DNA of 64,000 nt from an uncultured Sutterella sp. (GTDB lineage: Bacteria > Pseudomonadota > Gammaproteobacteria > Burkholderiales > Burkholderiaceae_F). Location of the stretch: NCBI GenBank assembly GCA_949287305.1, contig CASEFX010000026.1:62001-126000 (forward strand), given 5' to 3'. The notes beneath the pieces were generated by a model that was not told where the DNA came from, ran no database searches, and saw nothing but the letters and a program-made list of their open reading frames with translations. Below are positions 45,903-54,212 of the stretch, piece after piece. Position 1 is the stretch's first letter, and every line of letters starts with the position of its first letter. A program made the position numbers and the translations under genes.

Positions 45903-47066
45903 TCAGGCGTCCTGATTGTCCGACTCTTCGATCATCCGCTGAAAGAAGTTCTCTTCCTCGTCCTCGAGCGTCTTCCTCAACGTCGGGTCCACCGCGTCCA
46001 TCACGGAGCGGACGAAACTTGCGCCAGCAGCACCGACGGACCGGGCCGTACCCGGGAAGAACCCAAATGCCAAGCGGGCGGCAACCAGAATCAAACGATA
46101 GAAATCGGTCTGCGGGAGCGCTCCCAACGCCTTCGCTTCGGGCGCGATCATCGCGCGGATTTCCGCCTGAACGCTTTCGTCGGGAGCGGTTCCGGCGTGT
46201 TGCTCGATCCACTCTTCGTACCGACCGTCCTCCTCTTCCGACCTCGTGTCGTGCCGACTCGCCGTCAAGTACAGAATCTGAGAAACGATTTCGCCGTGGA
46301 CACGTGCCCGTTGGAATTCGTCGCACTCGTCCTCGGGATGGTCTTCCGCCTCCAAATGACGAACGATCGCCTTCTGCAGGAATTGAGTGATGCAGTCGGT
46401 TCGGCGAACGCACTCCTCCTCGTCGGGTTCGCTCGTCTCGCGCATCAGAAGTTGGTCGATCCAGACTTCGAAGACCTCTTCGGGGTCGTATTGGAAGATG
46501 CGGGCGCTGTCCTCAGGGTCCACGATCTCGCAATCCGAAAAGTCCGCGGCGACAAAACGGGAAACCGCCGCCTTCAGAGCCTTGTATTCCACCGGATCGA
46601 CCTCTTCGAGACCGTCCATCCCCAACGAAAGAAGTTCCGCGATCGAAATCATTCGGGAAACGTCGGCGAAATGCTCGACCAGTTCGACCTGAACGAAGGG
46701 ATCGACCGTTTCCTCTTCGGAAGGTTCGTTCGTCGACGGAACACTGGAAGACATCATTTTGCTGACGGTTTCCAACAGTTCTTCGTCGAGGAATTCCGGA
46801 TCCACACAGCTCAGAAGACCGAGGAAAAGACCGGTGAAGAGCCCGTGAGCCCGGTCGTACGAGAGTCCGGTCTTCCGGGACACGACATCCAACAAGGGAG
46901 CCCGTTCCTCCATCGTCCGGAAAATGAACCAGTAGGCGTGAAACGCCTGAAAAAGTCCGTCGGACATGATCGCCGACCGGATGATTTCCTGCCGGCGGCT
47001 CTCGCGTTTGCGTTGCTCCTTGGCCTTTCGCCGCTTTCTGCGCTGTTCTTTCGTCTGCCGCGCCAT
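45903..47066 (-). CDS. Protein of unknown function with Lys/Arg-rich N-terminus, paralogue A
   Basis: The start is set at ATG 47066 behind GGGAGGAAAAC; 387 residues. The first ~28 residues are almost only charged (TKEQRRKRRKAKEQRKRESR), a possible RNA/DNA-binding or coiled helix. A conserved FQAFHAYWFIFRT motif and FTGLFLGLLSCVD follow, then an acidic, mostly helical body rich in Glu/Asp. No known domain was recognised and no signal peptide is present. Homologous to the gene at 49104-50255 along its whole length. Both copies share a leader hairpin and follow an autotransporter barrel end, so the pairing may be functional. Confidence 0.65.
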   Translation of the reverse strand: MARQTKEQRRKRRKAKEQRKRESRRQEIIRSAIMSDGLFQAFHAYWFIFRTMEERAPLLDVVSRKTGLSYDRAHGLFTGLFLGLLSCVDPEFLDEELLETVSKMMSSSVPSTNEPSEEETVDPFVQVELVEHFADVSRMISIAELLSLGMDGLEEVDPVEYKALKAAVSRFVAADFSDCEIVDPEDSARIFQYDPEEVFEVWIDQLLMRETSEPDEEECVRRTDCITQFLQKAIVRHLEAEDHPEDECDEFQRARVHGEIVSQILYLTASRHDTRSEEEDGRYEEWIEQHAGTAPDESVQAEIRAMIAPEAKALGALPQTDFYRLILVAARLAFGFFPGTARSVGAAGASFVRSVMDAVDPTLRKTLEDEEENFFQRMIEESDNQDA

Positions 47067-47092
47067 TATGTTTTCCTCCCGACGGATGACGG

Positions 47093-47110
47093 GCGGGCCC
47101 GAAGGCCCGC
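47093..47110 (-). promoter_or_regulatory. Conserved leader hairpin of paralogue A
   Basis: GCGGGCC/GGCCCGC stem with a 4-nt loop, 26 bp upstream of the ATG; followed by CCGTCATCCGTCGGGAGG, which is nearly identical in paralogue B. Two diverged copies keep stem and spacing, which argues for a regulatory role. Confidence 0.55.
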
Positions 47111-47179
47111 ACCCTTTTGATTGCAAGATCTGGGAATTTTAGCTGACTTTCATTGTCGGAGAGGCTCCTTTTTGATCCG

Positions 47180-47663
47180 GCGAGCCCCTGTGTGAAGTCG
47201 GTCTTGACCTCCACCGTCGCCACCGGGACGCCGTTGCTGTAGAACATTCTTCGGACGTCGTGTGGTGGTGAACCTGCCGAACGACGCAAAGGATGTTGCT
47301 TCGGTAGAGTTGAACAACCTCCTCGTTGCGGTCGTCTTCCGGAGCGCCCTCGCTCATCTAGAAGCGGCCGACGCCGGCAATGCCGATCGGGTCGCGCAGG
47401 AGGGCGAGCGCACCGTGCTGACGGGCGAAGTCCTGCAGTCGATCGAGAAGAACGGTCTGCCAGTTGTTCGTTTTCTGCAGAAGCCCAAATTTCTTCGGAT
47501 ACGCCGTCTGCATCCATTCGAAGACGTCGGCTGGATAAAGAGCGCAGCAACGGTCGTAGCCGAGATTGTTTTCGGACCGAGGCTACCTGGAGGCGACAAG
47601 CCCTTCGGCGATTGCGTCCTCGAAATTCTTTTCTTTGAGCAACCGAAATCCTGAGTCAGTCAT
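47180..47663 (-). pseudogene. Type I restriction enzyme R-subunit (hsdR) N-terminal remnant
   Basis: An ATG at 47663 (MTDSGFRLLKEKNFEDAIAEG) overlaps the rhuM stop. The frame breaks several times, but fragments in different frames read as an HsdR N-terminus: YPADVFEWMQTAYPKKFGLL, NWQTVLLDRLQDFARQHG, EEVVQLYRSNILCVVRQVHH, NGVPVATVEVKTDFTQG. Similarity ends at about 47185, where the duplicated leader region begins. Nuclease and helicase parts are gone, so no restriction activity can come from here. Confidence 0.72.
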
Positions 47664-48699
47664 CGTCTTTCACCATCTTGCGGGCATCGTCGAGTAGCTG
47701 ATCCGCAGCGATTCGCACGTCAAAAGCGTTTCGAAATTCGTGGTCCTGCCTGATGCGGAATTTCTCGAATTCACCCAAGGCATGTTCCTTCGCCTCTTGG
47801 GCCGAGACGTTGCCGGGGCCTTGAAGAATGCCCATGTCGTTAAATACCAGGAAGCTGTCGAGTCGCTTCTCCCAGTCCTCCATGGTCATGGGAACGTGCT
47901 TCCGGGCGCGGAGCTCAGCCATGTCGAGATACATGGAAACCAAGCGATTGAGCGTGTCGATCTCTTCTTTGGAGAGGTAGTTTTTCGCGATGAGAACATC
48001 GGTGCGGATAACCTTGCCGCCCGTCTTGGCATTCTTCCAGGAGGTGAGGCCCATGTGCGGCTTTTCAGCATCCGCCCTGTCCCTGATGATCTCCGCTGCA
48101 GTGTGGCGATGAACCGCGTAATGAAGCTTGTTCTGGACGGTTGCGAAGAATCGGCGGGCAACCTCCGAATGAACGTCGTAGTCGGAAGCCGTAGCGAACA
48201 GGTCCGTCACCTTTTGGTAGGCCTGCCGTTCGCTTGCACGGATCTCTCGGATTTCTTCAAGAAGTTGGTCGAAGTACGACTGATCGAAAAGCTTGCCGTT
48301 CTTCAGGCGTTCAGCGTCCAACAGGTAGCCCCTGATCACGAAGTCACGAAGCACTTTCGTCGCCCACTGCCGGAAAGCTGTGGCACGCTTGCTGTTGACG
48401 CGGTAGCCGACGGCGATGATGGCGTCGAGGTTGTAGTGCTTTGACTTGTAGCTCTTGCCATCCAAGGCAGTTGTCAAGAAAATCTTGACAACTGAACTCT
48501 CCATCAACTCACCGTCCTTAAAGATACCTTTCAGATGAAGAGAAATGTTCTGCTTTGTCGTGTCGAAAAGTTCGGCCATGAGCTTCTGCGTGAGCCAAAT
48601 GGTCTCGTTTTCAACGCGAACTTCAATACCGTTGCCGCCACTCTCCTTAGTGAAGATGAGAAAGTCGGCCGTATGATTCCGGATGTTTGATTTATCCAT
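47656..48699 (-). CDS. rhuM: RhuM-family protein
   Basis: The start is set at ATG 48699 (MDKSNIRNH); 347 residues, full length for the virulence RhuM family. Typical opening (IEVRVENETIWLTQKLMAEL, FDTTKQNISLHLKGIF, HYNLDAIIAVGYRVNS) and closing regions are present. RhuM proteins have an N-terminal DNA-binding-like domain and often sit inside type I restriction-modification loci between hsdS and hsdR. Here the stop overlaps the dead hsdR start (ATGACTGA), the arrangement expected of such a locus. hsdM and hsdS are not present. Function unproven. Confidence 0.85.
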   Translation of the reverse strand: MDKSNIRNHTADFLIFTKESGGNGIEVRVENETIWLTQKLMAELFDTTKQNISLHLKGIFKDGELMESSVVKIFLTTALDGKSYKSKHYNLDAIIAVGYRVNSKRATAFRQWATKVLRDFVIRGYLLDAERLKNGKLFDQSYFDQLLEEIREIRASERQAYQKVTDLFATASDYDVHSEVARRFFATVQNKLHYAVHRHTAAEIIRDRADAEKPHMGLTSWKNAKTGGKVIRTDVLIAKNYLSKEEIDTLNRLVSMYLDMAELRARKHVPMTMEDWEKRLDSFLVFNDMGILQGPGNVSAQEAKEHALGEFEKFRIRQDHEFRNAFDVRIAADQLLDDARKMVKDDD

Positions 48700-48769
48700 G
48701 GTTAACCTTAAGCCACTAAGAAAGAAAATATTAAACAATTGCGCCACTCAACACTCTTCCCCGGAGGGG

Positions 48770-49009
48770 GATTGTCAGGGCTACCTCGGGGTGGCCTTCG
48801 AGTACGACTTTACGGAGACCCTTCGCAACGAAGCGAACGGCGTCGAAATCCACGGGGGCGAATCGATCCGCGGCGCCACGGGGATCGGCGAAGCGGGTCT
48901 TCGTCACGCGAAGGCGGGCTCGCCCTGGCTCTTTGACGTGCGGCTTCGCGGCTACTGCGGTAAGCGCGAGGGCGCGAGCCTGAAGCTGCAGGCGGAGTAC
49001 GGTTTCTGA
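48770..49009 (+). pseudogene. Autotransporter barrel C-terminal fragment
   Basis: 80 codons nearly identical to the end of the 43123-45801 autotransporter (QGYLG..FEYD to LQAEYGF). The rest of the gene and any start are missing: the upstream codons are unrelated sequence from the rhuM side. Relic of the segmental duplication. Confidence 0.9.
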
Positions 49010-49041
49010 GCAAAGATCTTTCTGCGCGGCTACGAAAACGA

Positions 49042-49075
49042 ATCCCCTGCGGCGCCCAAACCGCAAGGGATTCAG
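49042..49075. terminator. Terminator, duplicated copy
   Basis: GAATCCC-TGCGG/CCGCA-GGGATTC stem with one mismatch, corresponding to the terminator at 45835-45865. Confidence 0.75.
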
Positions 49076-49103
49076 CGGAATTCCGGCAAACCGTCGCGAT
49101 CGC

Positions 49104-50255
49104 TCAGAAATCGAACTCGTTTTCCATTGTCTCTTCGGCTTTCTTCAGCCAGGCATCGTGATCCGCGGCCAACCGTTCGGGCAGCGTCGGATCCACGGCC
49201 TCCATCACCTTGCGCACGAAACTCGCTCTCGCAAGGCCCACGCGCCGAGCCGTACCCGGTTCGAAGGCGAACACCGTCATGGCCGCCATGGAGCAGATTT
49301 CGTAGAACTCGGGCTCCGGAAGCGCCCCCAAAGACCGCACCAGAGACGCGATTCCCTTTCGAATTTGCAGGCGCGTGTCGTCCCCGAGGGTCTCGCCGAG
49401 CGGAATTTCCGGGCGGCCTTCACCGGTCCCGCCGGTCGCTTCCGAATCCGAGCCGTAACGCACCGCCGCGATGGCGAGCATAGCGGACACGATGTTGCCG
49501 TACATATCCGCGCGGATTTCTTCTTCCTCCCCGAGGTCCTCGCCGTTCCGGACGGCCACCGACTGCAGGAGCGCTTCCTCGAGGAACCGGCCGATGCATT
49601 CCGTCCGGCGGGCGCGTTCGGCTTCGTCGGGTTCGACCGCTTCGAGACTGAGAAGTTGGAATTCCCACATCTCGGCAAACTCGTCGGGATTGAATTCGAA
49701 GATTCGCGCGTAGGTCTCGACGTCCTCCAGGGCGATAGTTGAAAAATCCGCCGTCAGAAAGCGCGGAGCGGCCGAAAGAACCGCCTTGTATTCCGCTTGG
49801 TCGACGCTCTTCAGTTCGGACAGACCGTGAGTGAGGATCTCGACGATCGGGATCCGCCGGGAAATCATGCCGAACTGATTGACCAGCGCACACTGCGCCA
49901 ACAGCCGATCCTTGCCGGCCGCTTCCGTGTCGGAGAGCAAAACCAGGTACTTGACCGCAGCCTCGATCTCATCGGGATCGACCGCAAGTTCCACATGACT
50001 CAAAAGTCCGAAGAAAAGTCCCGCAAGATACTCGTGCGTCCGGTGAGGCGGAACACCGACCTTTAGGGCGACCATCTCCAGGAGTTCGTCGCGATCTTCT
50101 TGGGTTTTCCGGACGAACCAGTACGAATGGAAGACTTGGAAGAGCTCTTCGGACATAAACATCGTGCGCACACCGTCCATGCGGCGGTTCTCACGTCGCT
50201 TCTCTTCCTTGCGCTTGCGCTGTTGTCTTCTCTGTTCCTTCGTGCGTTTTGCCAC
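49104..50255 (-). CDS. Protein of unknown function with Lys/Arg-rich N-terminus, paralogue B
   Basis: 383 residues; opens with TKEQRRQQRKRKEEKRRENR and carries the same FQVFHSYWFVRKTQEDRDEL and LAGLFFGLLSHVE blocks as paralogue A, with an acidic helical body. GGGAGGAAAT precedes the ATG. Both copies are open over their full length despite strong divergence, which suggests selection on the protein. No recognised domain; could be nucleic-acid associated because of the basic head. Confidence 0.65.
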   Translation of the reverse strand: MAKRTKEQRRQQRKRKEEKRRENRRMDGVRTMFMSEELFQVFHSYWFVRKTQEDRDELLEMVALKVGVPPHRTHEYLAGLFFGLLSHVELAVDPDEIEAAVKYLVLLSDTEAAGKDRLLAQCALVNQFGMISRRIPIVEILTHGLSELKSVDQAEYKAVLSAAPRFLTADFSTIALEDVETYARIFEFNPDEFAEMWEFQLLSLEAVEPDEAERARRTECIGRFLEEALLQSVAVRNGEDLGEEEEIRADMYGNIVSAMLAIAAVRYGSDSEATGGTGEGRPEIPLGETLGDDTRLQIRKGIASLVRSLGALPEPEFYEICSMAAMTVFAFEPGTARRVGLARASFVRKVMEAVDPTLPERLAADHDAWLKKAEETMENEFDF

Positions 50256-50282
50256 GGCGATTTCCTCCCGACGGATGACGGA

Positions 50283-50298
50283 CGGGCCCGATGGCCCG
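50283..50298 (-). promoter_or_regulatory. Conserved leader hairpin of paralogue B
   Basis: CGGGCC/GGCCCG stem with a 4-nt loop, upstream of GTCATCCGTCGGGAGG as in paralogue A. Confidence 0.5.
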
Positions 50299-50932
50299 CA
50301 CCATTAAGATTGCCGGATACAAAAATTCTACCCGACGTCCGTTGTCGGAAACTCTCCTTTCTCATGAACGGCTCTTGGCAAGGCATCGTGCGCAGAGGCA
50401 CAGCGCCCGGAGCTTCGCATCCTTCCCCGCAAAAAGCCTCGTCCATTGCAGGGCGGACCGTACTGCACGCCACCACTTCCCTCGAAGATCCATTCCTCCC
50501 CCGCAAACCCCCTCTCCCTCGCCAAACGTACTAGGCAATCGAACCTATTGCGACCCCGCAACTTTTGCAATAAAGTCTTTTCTACGCACTCTCAAAGAGG
50601 CGCTCGGACCGGATCCCTTTCCGGATTTCTTTCTCACGACGGAGTTCCCCATGACCGCACGATTCACCATACGCAGCTCGATCCGCAAGGATCCCGTGCG
50701 CTTCGTGCCCGCCTCGGAATTCCGACTTACGTGCCTTCTCCGCCTTAGGACGGGGGACGGCCGCTGATCATTTTCTTCACTCGACGCCGTTCTCCCGCCA
50801 AGAATCGCGAGCAGGACGGCGTACGGGAATTCCTCCCTTCAGCCCATACGAGCGCACTCAAAGCCCTGACTGCCCTTCGTTCGAACTCCTCGCGACGACG
50901 TGAGACCCCAACGAACAACAAGGATGACCGTC
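50299..50932. other. Gap between paralogue B and the NitT/TauT-type ABC operon
   Basis: 634 bp. The first ~70 bp are the end of the duplicated leader. The rest holds only the weak small ORF at 50651-50767 and the presumed operon promoter, AT-richer around 50530-50600. Confidence 0.45.
50651..50767 (+). CDS. Small ORF resembling the N-terminus of the AAA+ ATPase
   Basis: 38 codons with a GGAG site six bases before the ATG. It contains RFVPASEF, which also occurs at residues 5-12 of the AAA+ ATPase at 36370-37425, and then diverges. Could be the truncated start of a paralogue left after deletion. Short and uncertain. Confidence 0.3.
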   Translation: MTARFTIRSSIRKDPVRFVPASEFRLTCLLRLRTGDGR

Positions 50933-51988
50933 ATGACGAACCGCGCTTACCAATCGATTCTCTCCACTCCCTTCTCCCGCCGCACCTTCTGCCGCGGCGC
51001 CGCCCTCTTTGCCGCGGGCATGGCCTCGCCTTACGTCTTCGCGGCCGAACCCGAAAAGACCGAAGTCACGATCGCCGTGGGCGGAAAGAATCTCTACTAC
51101 TACCTTCCCGCCGCCATCGCCGAATGGAAGGGCTTCTATAAGGACGAAGGACTCGACGTGAAGGTCGTCGACTTCCAGGGCGGATCGAAATCTCTGCAGG
51201 CCGTCGTGGGCGGCTCCGCCGACGTGGTCTCCGGGGCGTTTGAACACACGCTCTCCATGCAGGCGAAGCGCCAGGCGATGCGCGCCTTCGTGCTCCAGGG
51301 CCGCGCCCCGCAGTGCGTCTTTGCGGTGAACCGCAAGACGATGCCGAACTTCCATGACGTGAAGGAACTCAAGGGCCGCCGCATCGGCGTCACGGCGCCG
51401 GGGTCGTCGTCGCACGTGATCGCCAACTATGTGCTGAAGCGCGCGGGGCTTGCCGCCAACGACGTCGCCGTGATCGGCATCGGCTCGGGCGCGGGCGCCA
51501 TCGCCGCCGTGCGCGCGGGTCAGGTCGACGCCTTCGTCGGGCTCGACCCCGTGATCACGCAGTTGATGCAGGACGACGCGATTCAAATCGTCACCGACAC
51601 GCGAAACGTCGCGGAATCCGACGCCCTCTTCGGCGGTCCCATGGTGGCGGGATGCCTCTATGCGCCGACGTCGTTTGTCGAAAAGAATCCCGAAACCGTG
51701 CAGCGGCTCACGAACGCGATCGTGCGCGCCGACAAGTGGCTCGCCACCGTCACCCCCGAAGAACTCGTGAAGGTCGTGCCACGCGCGGCCTTCCTCGGAA
51801 ACCCCAAGGTCTACGTCGAAGGCTTCCTCAAGAACCGTCCGGCCCTCTCGACCGACGGCCGCTTCCCCGAAGGCTGCGCCCAGATTTCCGCGGCGGCCCT
51901 CGCGACGGTCGACCCGAAACTGAAGAATTTCGCCTTCGACTACAAGACGGTCTTTACGAACGAATTCGTCGACAAGGCGACGAAGTGA
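50933..51988 (+). CDS. NitT/TauT-type ABC substrate-binding protein, Tat-exported
   Basis: The start is set at ATG 50933 (MTNRAYQSI) with AAGGA eight bases upstream; 351 residues. The signal carries a twin-arginine motif (SRRTFCRG) and ends near VFAAE. Core features of SsuA/TauA/ThiY-like proteins: YYYLPAAIAEWKGFYKDEGL, FQGGSKSLQAVVGGSADV, then LKGRRIGVTAPGSSSH. These bind sulfonates, nitrate, taurine, pyrimidine precursors or similar; the ligand is not evident. First of three co-directional ABC genes. Confidence 0.9.
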   Translation: MTNRAYQSILSTPFSRRTFCRGAALFAAGMASPYVFAAEPEKTEVTIAVGGKNLYYYLPAAIAEWKGFYKDEGLDVKVVDFQGGSKSLQAVVGGSADVVSGAFEHTLSMQAKRQAMRAFVLQGRAPQCVFAVNRKTMPNFHDVKELKGRRIGVTAPGSSSHVIANYVLKRAGLAANDVAVIGIGSGAGAIAAVRAGQVDAFVGLDPVITQLMQDDAIQIVTDTRNVAESDALFGGPMVAGCLYAPTSFVEKNPETVQRLTNAIVRADKWLATVTPEELVKVVPRAAFLGNPKVYVEGFLKNRPALSTDGRFPEGCAQISAAALATVDPKLKNFAFDYKTVFTNEFVDKATK

Positions 51989-52000
51989 TCGGAGAAGAGG

Positions 52001-52834
52001 ATGCAGGAAACGTTCAAATCCGCGGGCGCCGTCCCCGCACTCGACTTTCGGGGGGTTACCTGCCGCTTTGCCGGAAAACCCGGCAAGCCCGACTACACCG
52101 CGACCGAGAACGTGTCGTTTTCGGTCGGCGCGGGCGAGTTCGTGAGCGTCGTGGGCCCCACGGGCTGCGGAAAGTCCACGATCCTCAACGCCGCGGCGGG
52201 ACTTTTGAAGCCGACCGAGGGCGAAGTGCGGGTCTTCGGCGAGACGCTCCACGGGATCAACCGCCGCGCGGGCTACATGTTCCAGGCGGAAAGCCTCATG
52301 CCCTGGGCCACGGCGTACGAAAACGTCGTGATGGGCCTTCGCTATCGGGGCGTTCCCGAGCCCGAGCAGCGCGAAGCGGGCATGTCGTGGCTCGCGCGCG
52401 TCGGGCTCGACCGCTTCGCGGACCGCTATCCGCACGAACTCTCGGGCGGGATGCGAAAGCGCGTGGCGCTCGCGCAGACGCTTGTGACCGACCCCGACAT
52501 TCTGCTCATGGACGAATCCTTTTCAGCGCTCGACATCCAGACGCGGCAGCTGATGGAAAACGAATTGCTCGAGATCTGGCAGAGCGCCAAAAAGGCGGTC
52601 CTCTTCATCACGCACGACCTGGACGAAGCCGTTTCGATGTCGGACCGCGTCGTGGTGCTCTCGGCCGGGCCCGCGTCGCATCCGATCGGAAACTTCCCGA
52701 TTGAACTGCCGCGTCCGCGCAACGTCGTCGAAATCCGCACGACGCACGACTTCCTCGCCTGCCACGAAGCGATCTGGAACGTGCTTCGCGACGAAGTGAT
52801 GAAGAGCTACCGGCAACACCGCGATTCGATCTGA
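52001..52834 (+). CDS. NitT/TauT-type ABC ATPase
   Basis: 277 residues. Walker A GPTGCGKS, Q-loop MFQAESLMPW, signature LSGGMRKR, Walker B ILLMDESF and the His switch ITHDLDEA are all present. Member of the SsuB/TauB/NrtD group. ATG 12 bp after the binding-protein stop. Confidence 0.93.
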   Translation: MQETFKSAGAVPALDFRGVTCRFAGKPGKPDYTATENVSFSVGAGEFVSVVGPTGCGKSTILNAAAGLLKPTEGEVRVFGETLHGINRRAGYMFQAESLMPWATAYENVVMGLRYRGVPEPEQREAGMSWLARVGLDRFADRYPHELSGGMRKRVALAQTLVTDPDILLMDESFSALDIQTRQLMENELLEIWQSAKKAVLFITHDLDEAVSMSDRVVVLSAGPASHPIGNFPIELPRPRNVVEIRTTHDFLACHEAIWNVLRDEVMKSYRQHRDSI

Positions 52835-52848
52835 AGGAGGAAAACATC

Positions 52849-53718
52849 ATGACGCAATGTCAGGCTGCTGTGCAGGGCTTCGGCCCGCAGGAAACGAAGA
52901 GGTCGAGCGCGGAACGCGAACGCCGCAACGCCCGTTGGCGCGTTCGTGCGGGCCAGTGGGGCCTTCTCGTCGCGGTCTTCGTCTTCTGGTGGCTCATGAC
53001 GAAGCCCGGCCTCGTGCCGCCCTTCTTCTTCGAGAACGACAGTCAGGCGGCCTTCTTCTTCGGCGAGCCCGACCAGATCTTTCTGCGCATCTGGGAGTGG
53101 TTTGCGGGCGGCGAAATCTACCGCCACCTCTTCGTCACGCTCTATGAGACCCTGATGGCCTTCGTGATCGGGACGGTGTCGGGTCTTTTCGTGGGACTGT
53201 GGCTTGCCCGCGCGCCCACGGCCGCGGCCGTGCTCGATCCCTTCATCAAGGGCTTGAATTCGATGCCCCGCGTGATTCTGGCACCGATCTTCGCCGTCTG
53301 GTTCGGGCTCGGGCCGGCTTCGAAGATCGCTCTGGGCGTGACGCTCGTTTTCTTCATCGTCTTTTTCAACGTCTATCAGGGCGTGCGGGAAGTGAATCCC
53401 ACCGTGTTGGCAAGCGCCCGGATGCTGGGCGCCACGAACCGGCAGTTGATGCGCACCGTCTACATTCCGTCGGCGATGAGCTGGGTCTTCTCGAGCCTCC
53501 ACACCTCGGTCGGGATGGCCTTCGTCGCGGCCGTGATCGGCGAATACCTCGGAAGCGCCGAGGGCGTGGGCTACCTGATTCTTCAGGCCGAAACGACCTT
53601 CGACATGAACACCGTGATGGCGGGGATTCTGGTTCTGACGGCCTTTGCGCTCGTCATCGACCGGGCCGTGACCGAGCTTGAGCGGCGCTTCATGCGCTGG
53701 CAGCCCACCGTCAAGTAA
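52849..53718 (+). CDS. NitT/TauT-type ABC permease
   Basis: 289 residues behind GAAGGAGG; BPD_transp_1 core with about six membrane segments and the EAA loop (LASARMLGATNRQLMRTVYI). SsuC/TauC group. It lies 14 bp after the ATPase, completing a binding protein-ATPase-permease operon, and is followed by a strong hairpin. Confidence 0.93.
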   Translation: MTQCQAAVQGFGPQETKRSSAERERRNARWRVRAGQWGLLVAVFVFWWLMTKPGLVPPFFFENDSQAAFFFGEPDQIFLRIWEWFAGGEIYRHLFVTLYETLMAFVIGTVSGLFVGLWLARAPTAAAVLDPFIKGLNSMPRVILAPIFAVWFGLGPASKIALGVTLVFFIVFFNVYQGVREVNPTVLASARMLGATNRQLMRTVYIPSAMSWVFSSLHTSVGMAFVAAVIGEYLGSAEGVGYLILQAETTFDMNTVMAGILVLTAFALVIDRAVTELERRFMRWQPTVK

Positions 53719-53731
53719 ACCTTATCCCGAT

Positions 53732-53771
53732 CGCCCCGCGAAAGCGCACTCCCCCAAGCTTTCGCGGGGCG
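53732..53771 (+). terminator. Terminator of the NitT/TauT-type operon
   Basis: 14-bp perfect stem (CGCCCCGCGAAAGC and complement) with a 12-nt loop, 13 bp after the permease stop. No T-run, but the stem is very stable. Confidence 0.82.
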
Positions 53772-53838
53772 GTTCGGACTGTGCACGAAGAGAAACGGAG
53801 GAAAAAACCTCAGAAAGCGTCCACCTCCCGTGATCCGC

Positions 53839-53964
53839 GCATAGGACCGCATAAGACCAGATAACACCGCATACGACTGCATAGGTCTGCATAAGACCGC
53901 ATAACAACGCATAGAGACGCATAACGCGGATAACCGTGCATAAGAGCGCATAATTTTGCATACG
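53839..53964. repeat. 13-unit array with exact 10-bp period (GCATAAGACC-like)
   Basis: ATA recurs at 53841, 53851, 53861, 53871, 53881, 53891, 53901, 53911, 53921, then (after one 9-bp step) 53930, 53940, 53950 and 53960. Consensus GCATAAGACC with most variation in the last five bases. The period equals one helical turn, so all ATA boxes face the same side. It sits between the ABC operon terminator and the RelB/DinJ gene. The unit is not a multiple of three and no supported ORF covers it. Confidence 0.85.
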
Positions 53965-54000
53965 TGCCATCGATGCGCCTGGCGGTCCCGGTGAACCGTC

Positions 54001-54111
54001 AGCCCGTGACGAGCTTCCAGGCGAAAAAGAGAAACAGAAACGCGACGGCGGCGTCAGAATGGCGAGCCCCGGCTGGCCTTTCGTCTTGTCGACGAAGGGA
54101 AGGAAGAAACT
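54001..54111 (-). pseudogene. Fragment of the LysE exporter gene
   Basis: 54001-54053 matches 54604-54656 (end of lysE) with about two mismatches. 54060-54111 then matches lysE sequence about 120 bp further in (54780 on). It is a partial, internally deleted copy of the exporter 3' end. With the intact lysE it brackets the RelB/DinJ gene as a direct repeat. Confidence 0.75.
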
Positions 54112-54212
54112 TCCTCTTCCGAACCCTCTCTCCCTGTCATGTTGCATTGCTTTATCACGCATATCACAATGATGTAACTACGCAACTCATTGCTTTCTCA
54201 TTGGAGAACATC

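Larger units (their letters stand above)
45562..47170. repeat. Segmental duplication, copy 1
   Basis: Autotransporter barrel end, terminator, the unknown basic-headed gene and its leader. Diverged counterpart at 48770-50366. Barrel-end protein identity is very high by eye; the unknown genes are clearly homologous but more diverged. Confidence 0.85.
48770..50366. repeat. Segmental duplication, copy 2
   Basis: Counterpart of 45562-47170: barrel end, terminator, basic-headed unknown gene, leader hairpin. The rhuM-hsdR remnant fills the space between the copies. Confidence 0.85.

Noticed and set aside
47262..47654. A 130-codon plus-strand ORF between the unknown gene and rhuM
   Set aside because: The opposite strand reads as hsdR fragments in several frames, which explains the DNA better.
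53839..53964. CRISPR array
   Set aside because: Units are 10 bp with no spacer of CRISPR length and no cas genes are near.
53722..54162. Minus-strand ORF rich in Tyr-Ala-Val-Leu-Cys through the 10-bp array
   Set aside because: Crosses a terminator, the array and a lysE fragment; it is an artefact of the GCATA repeats.
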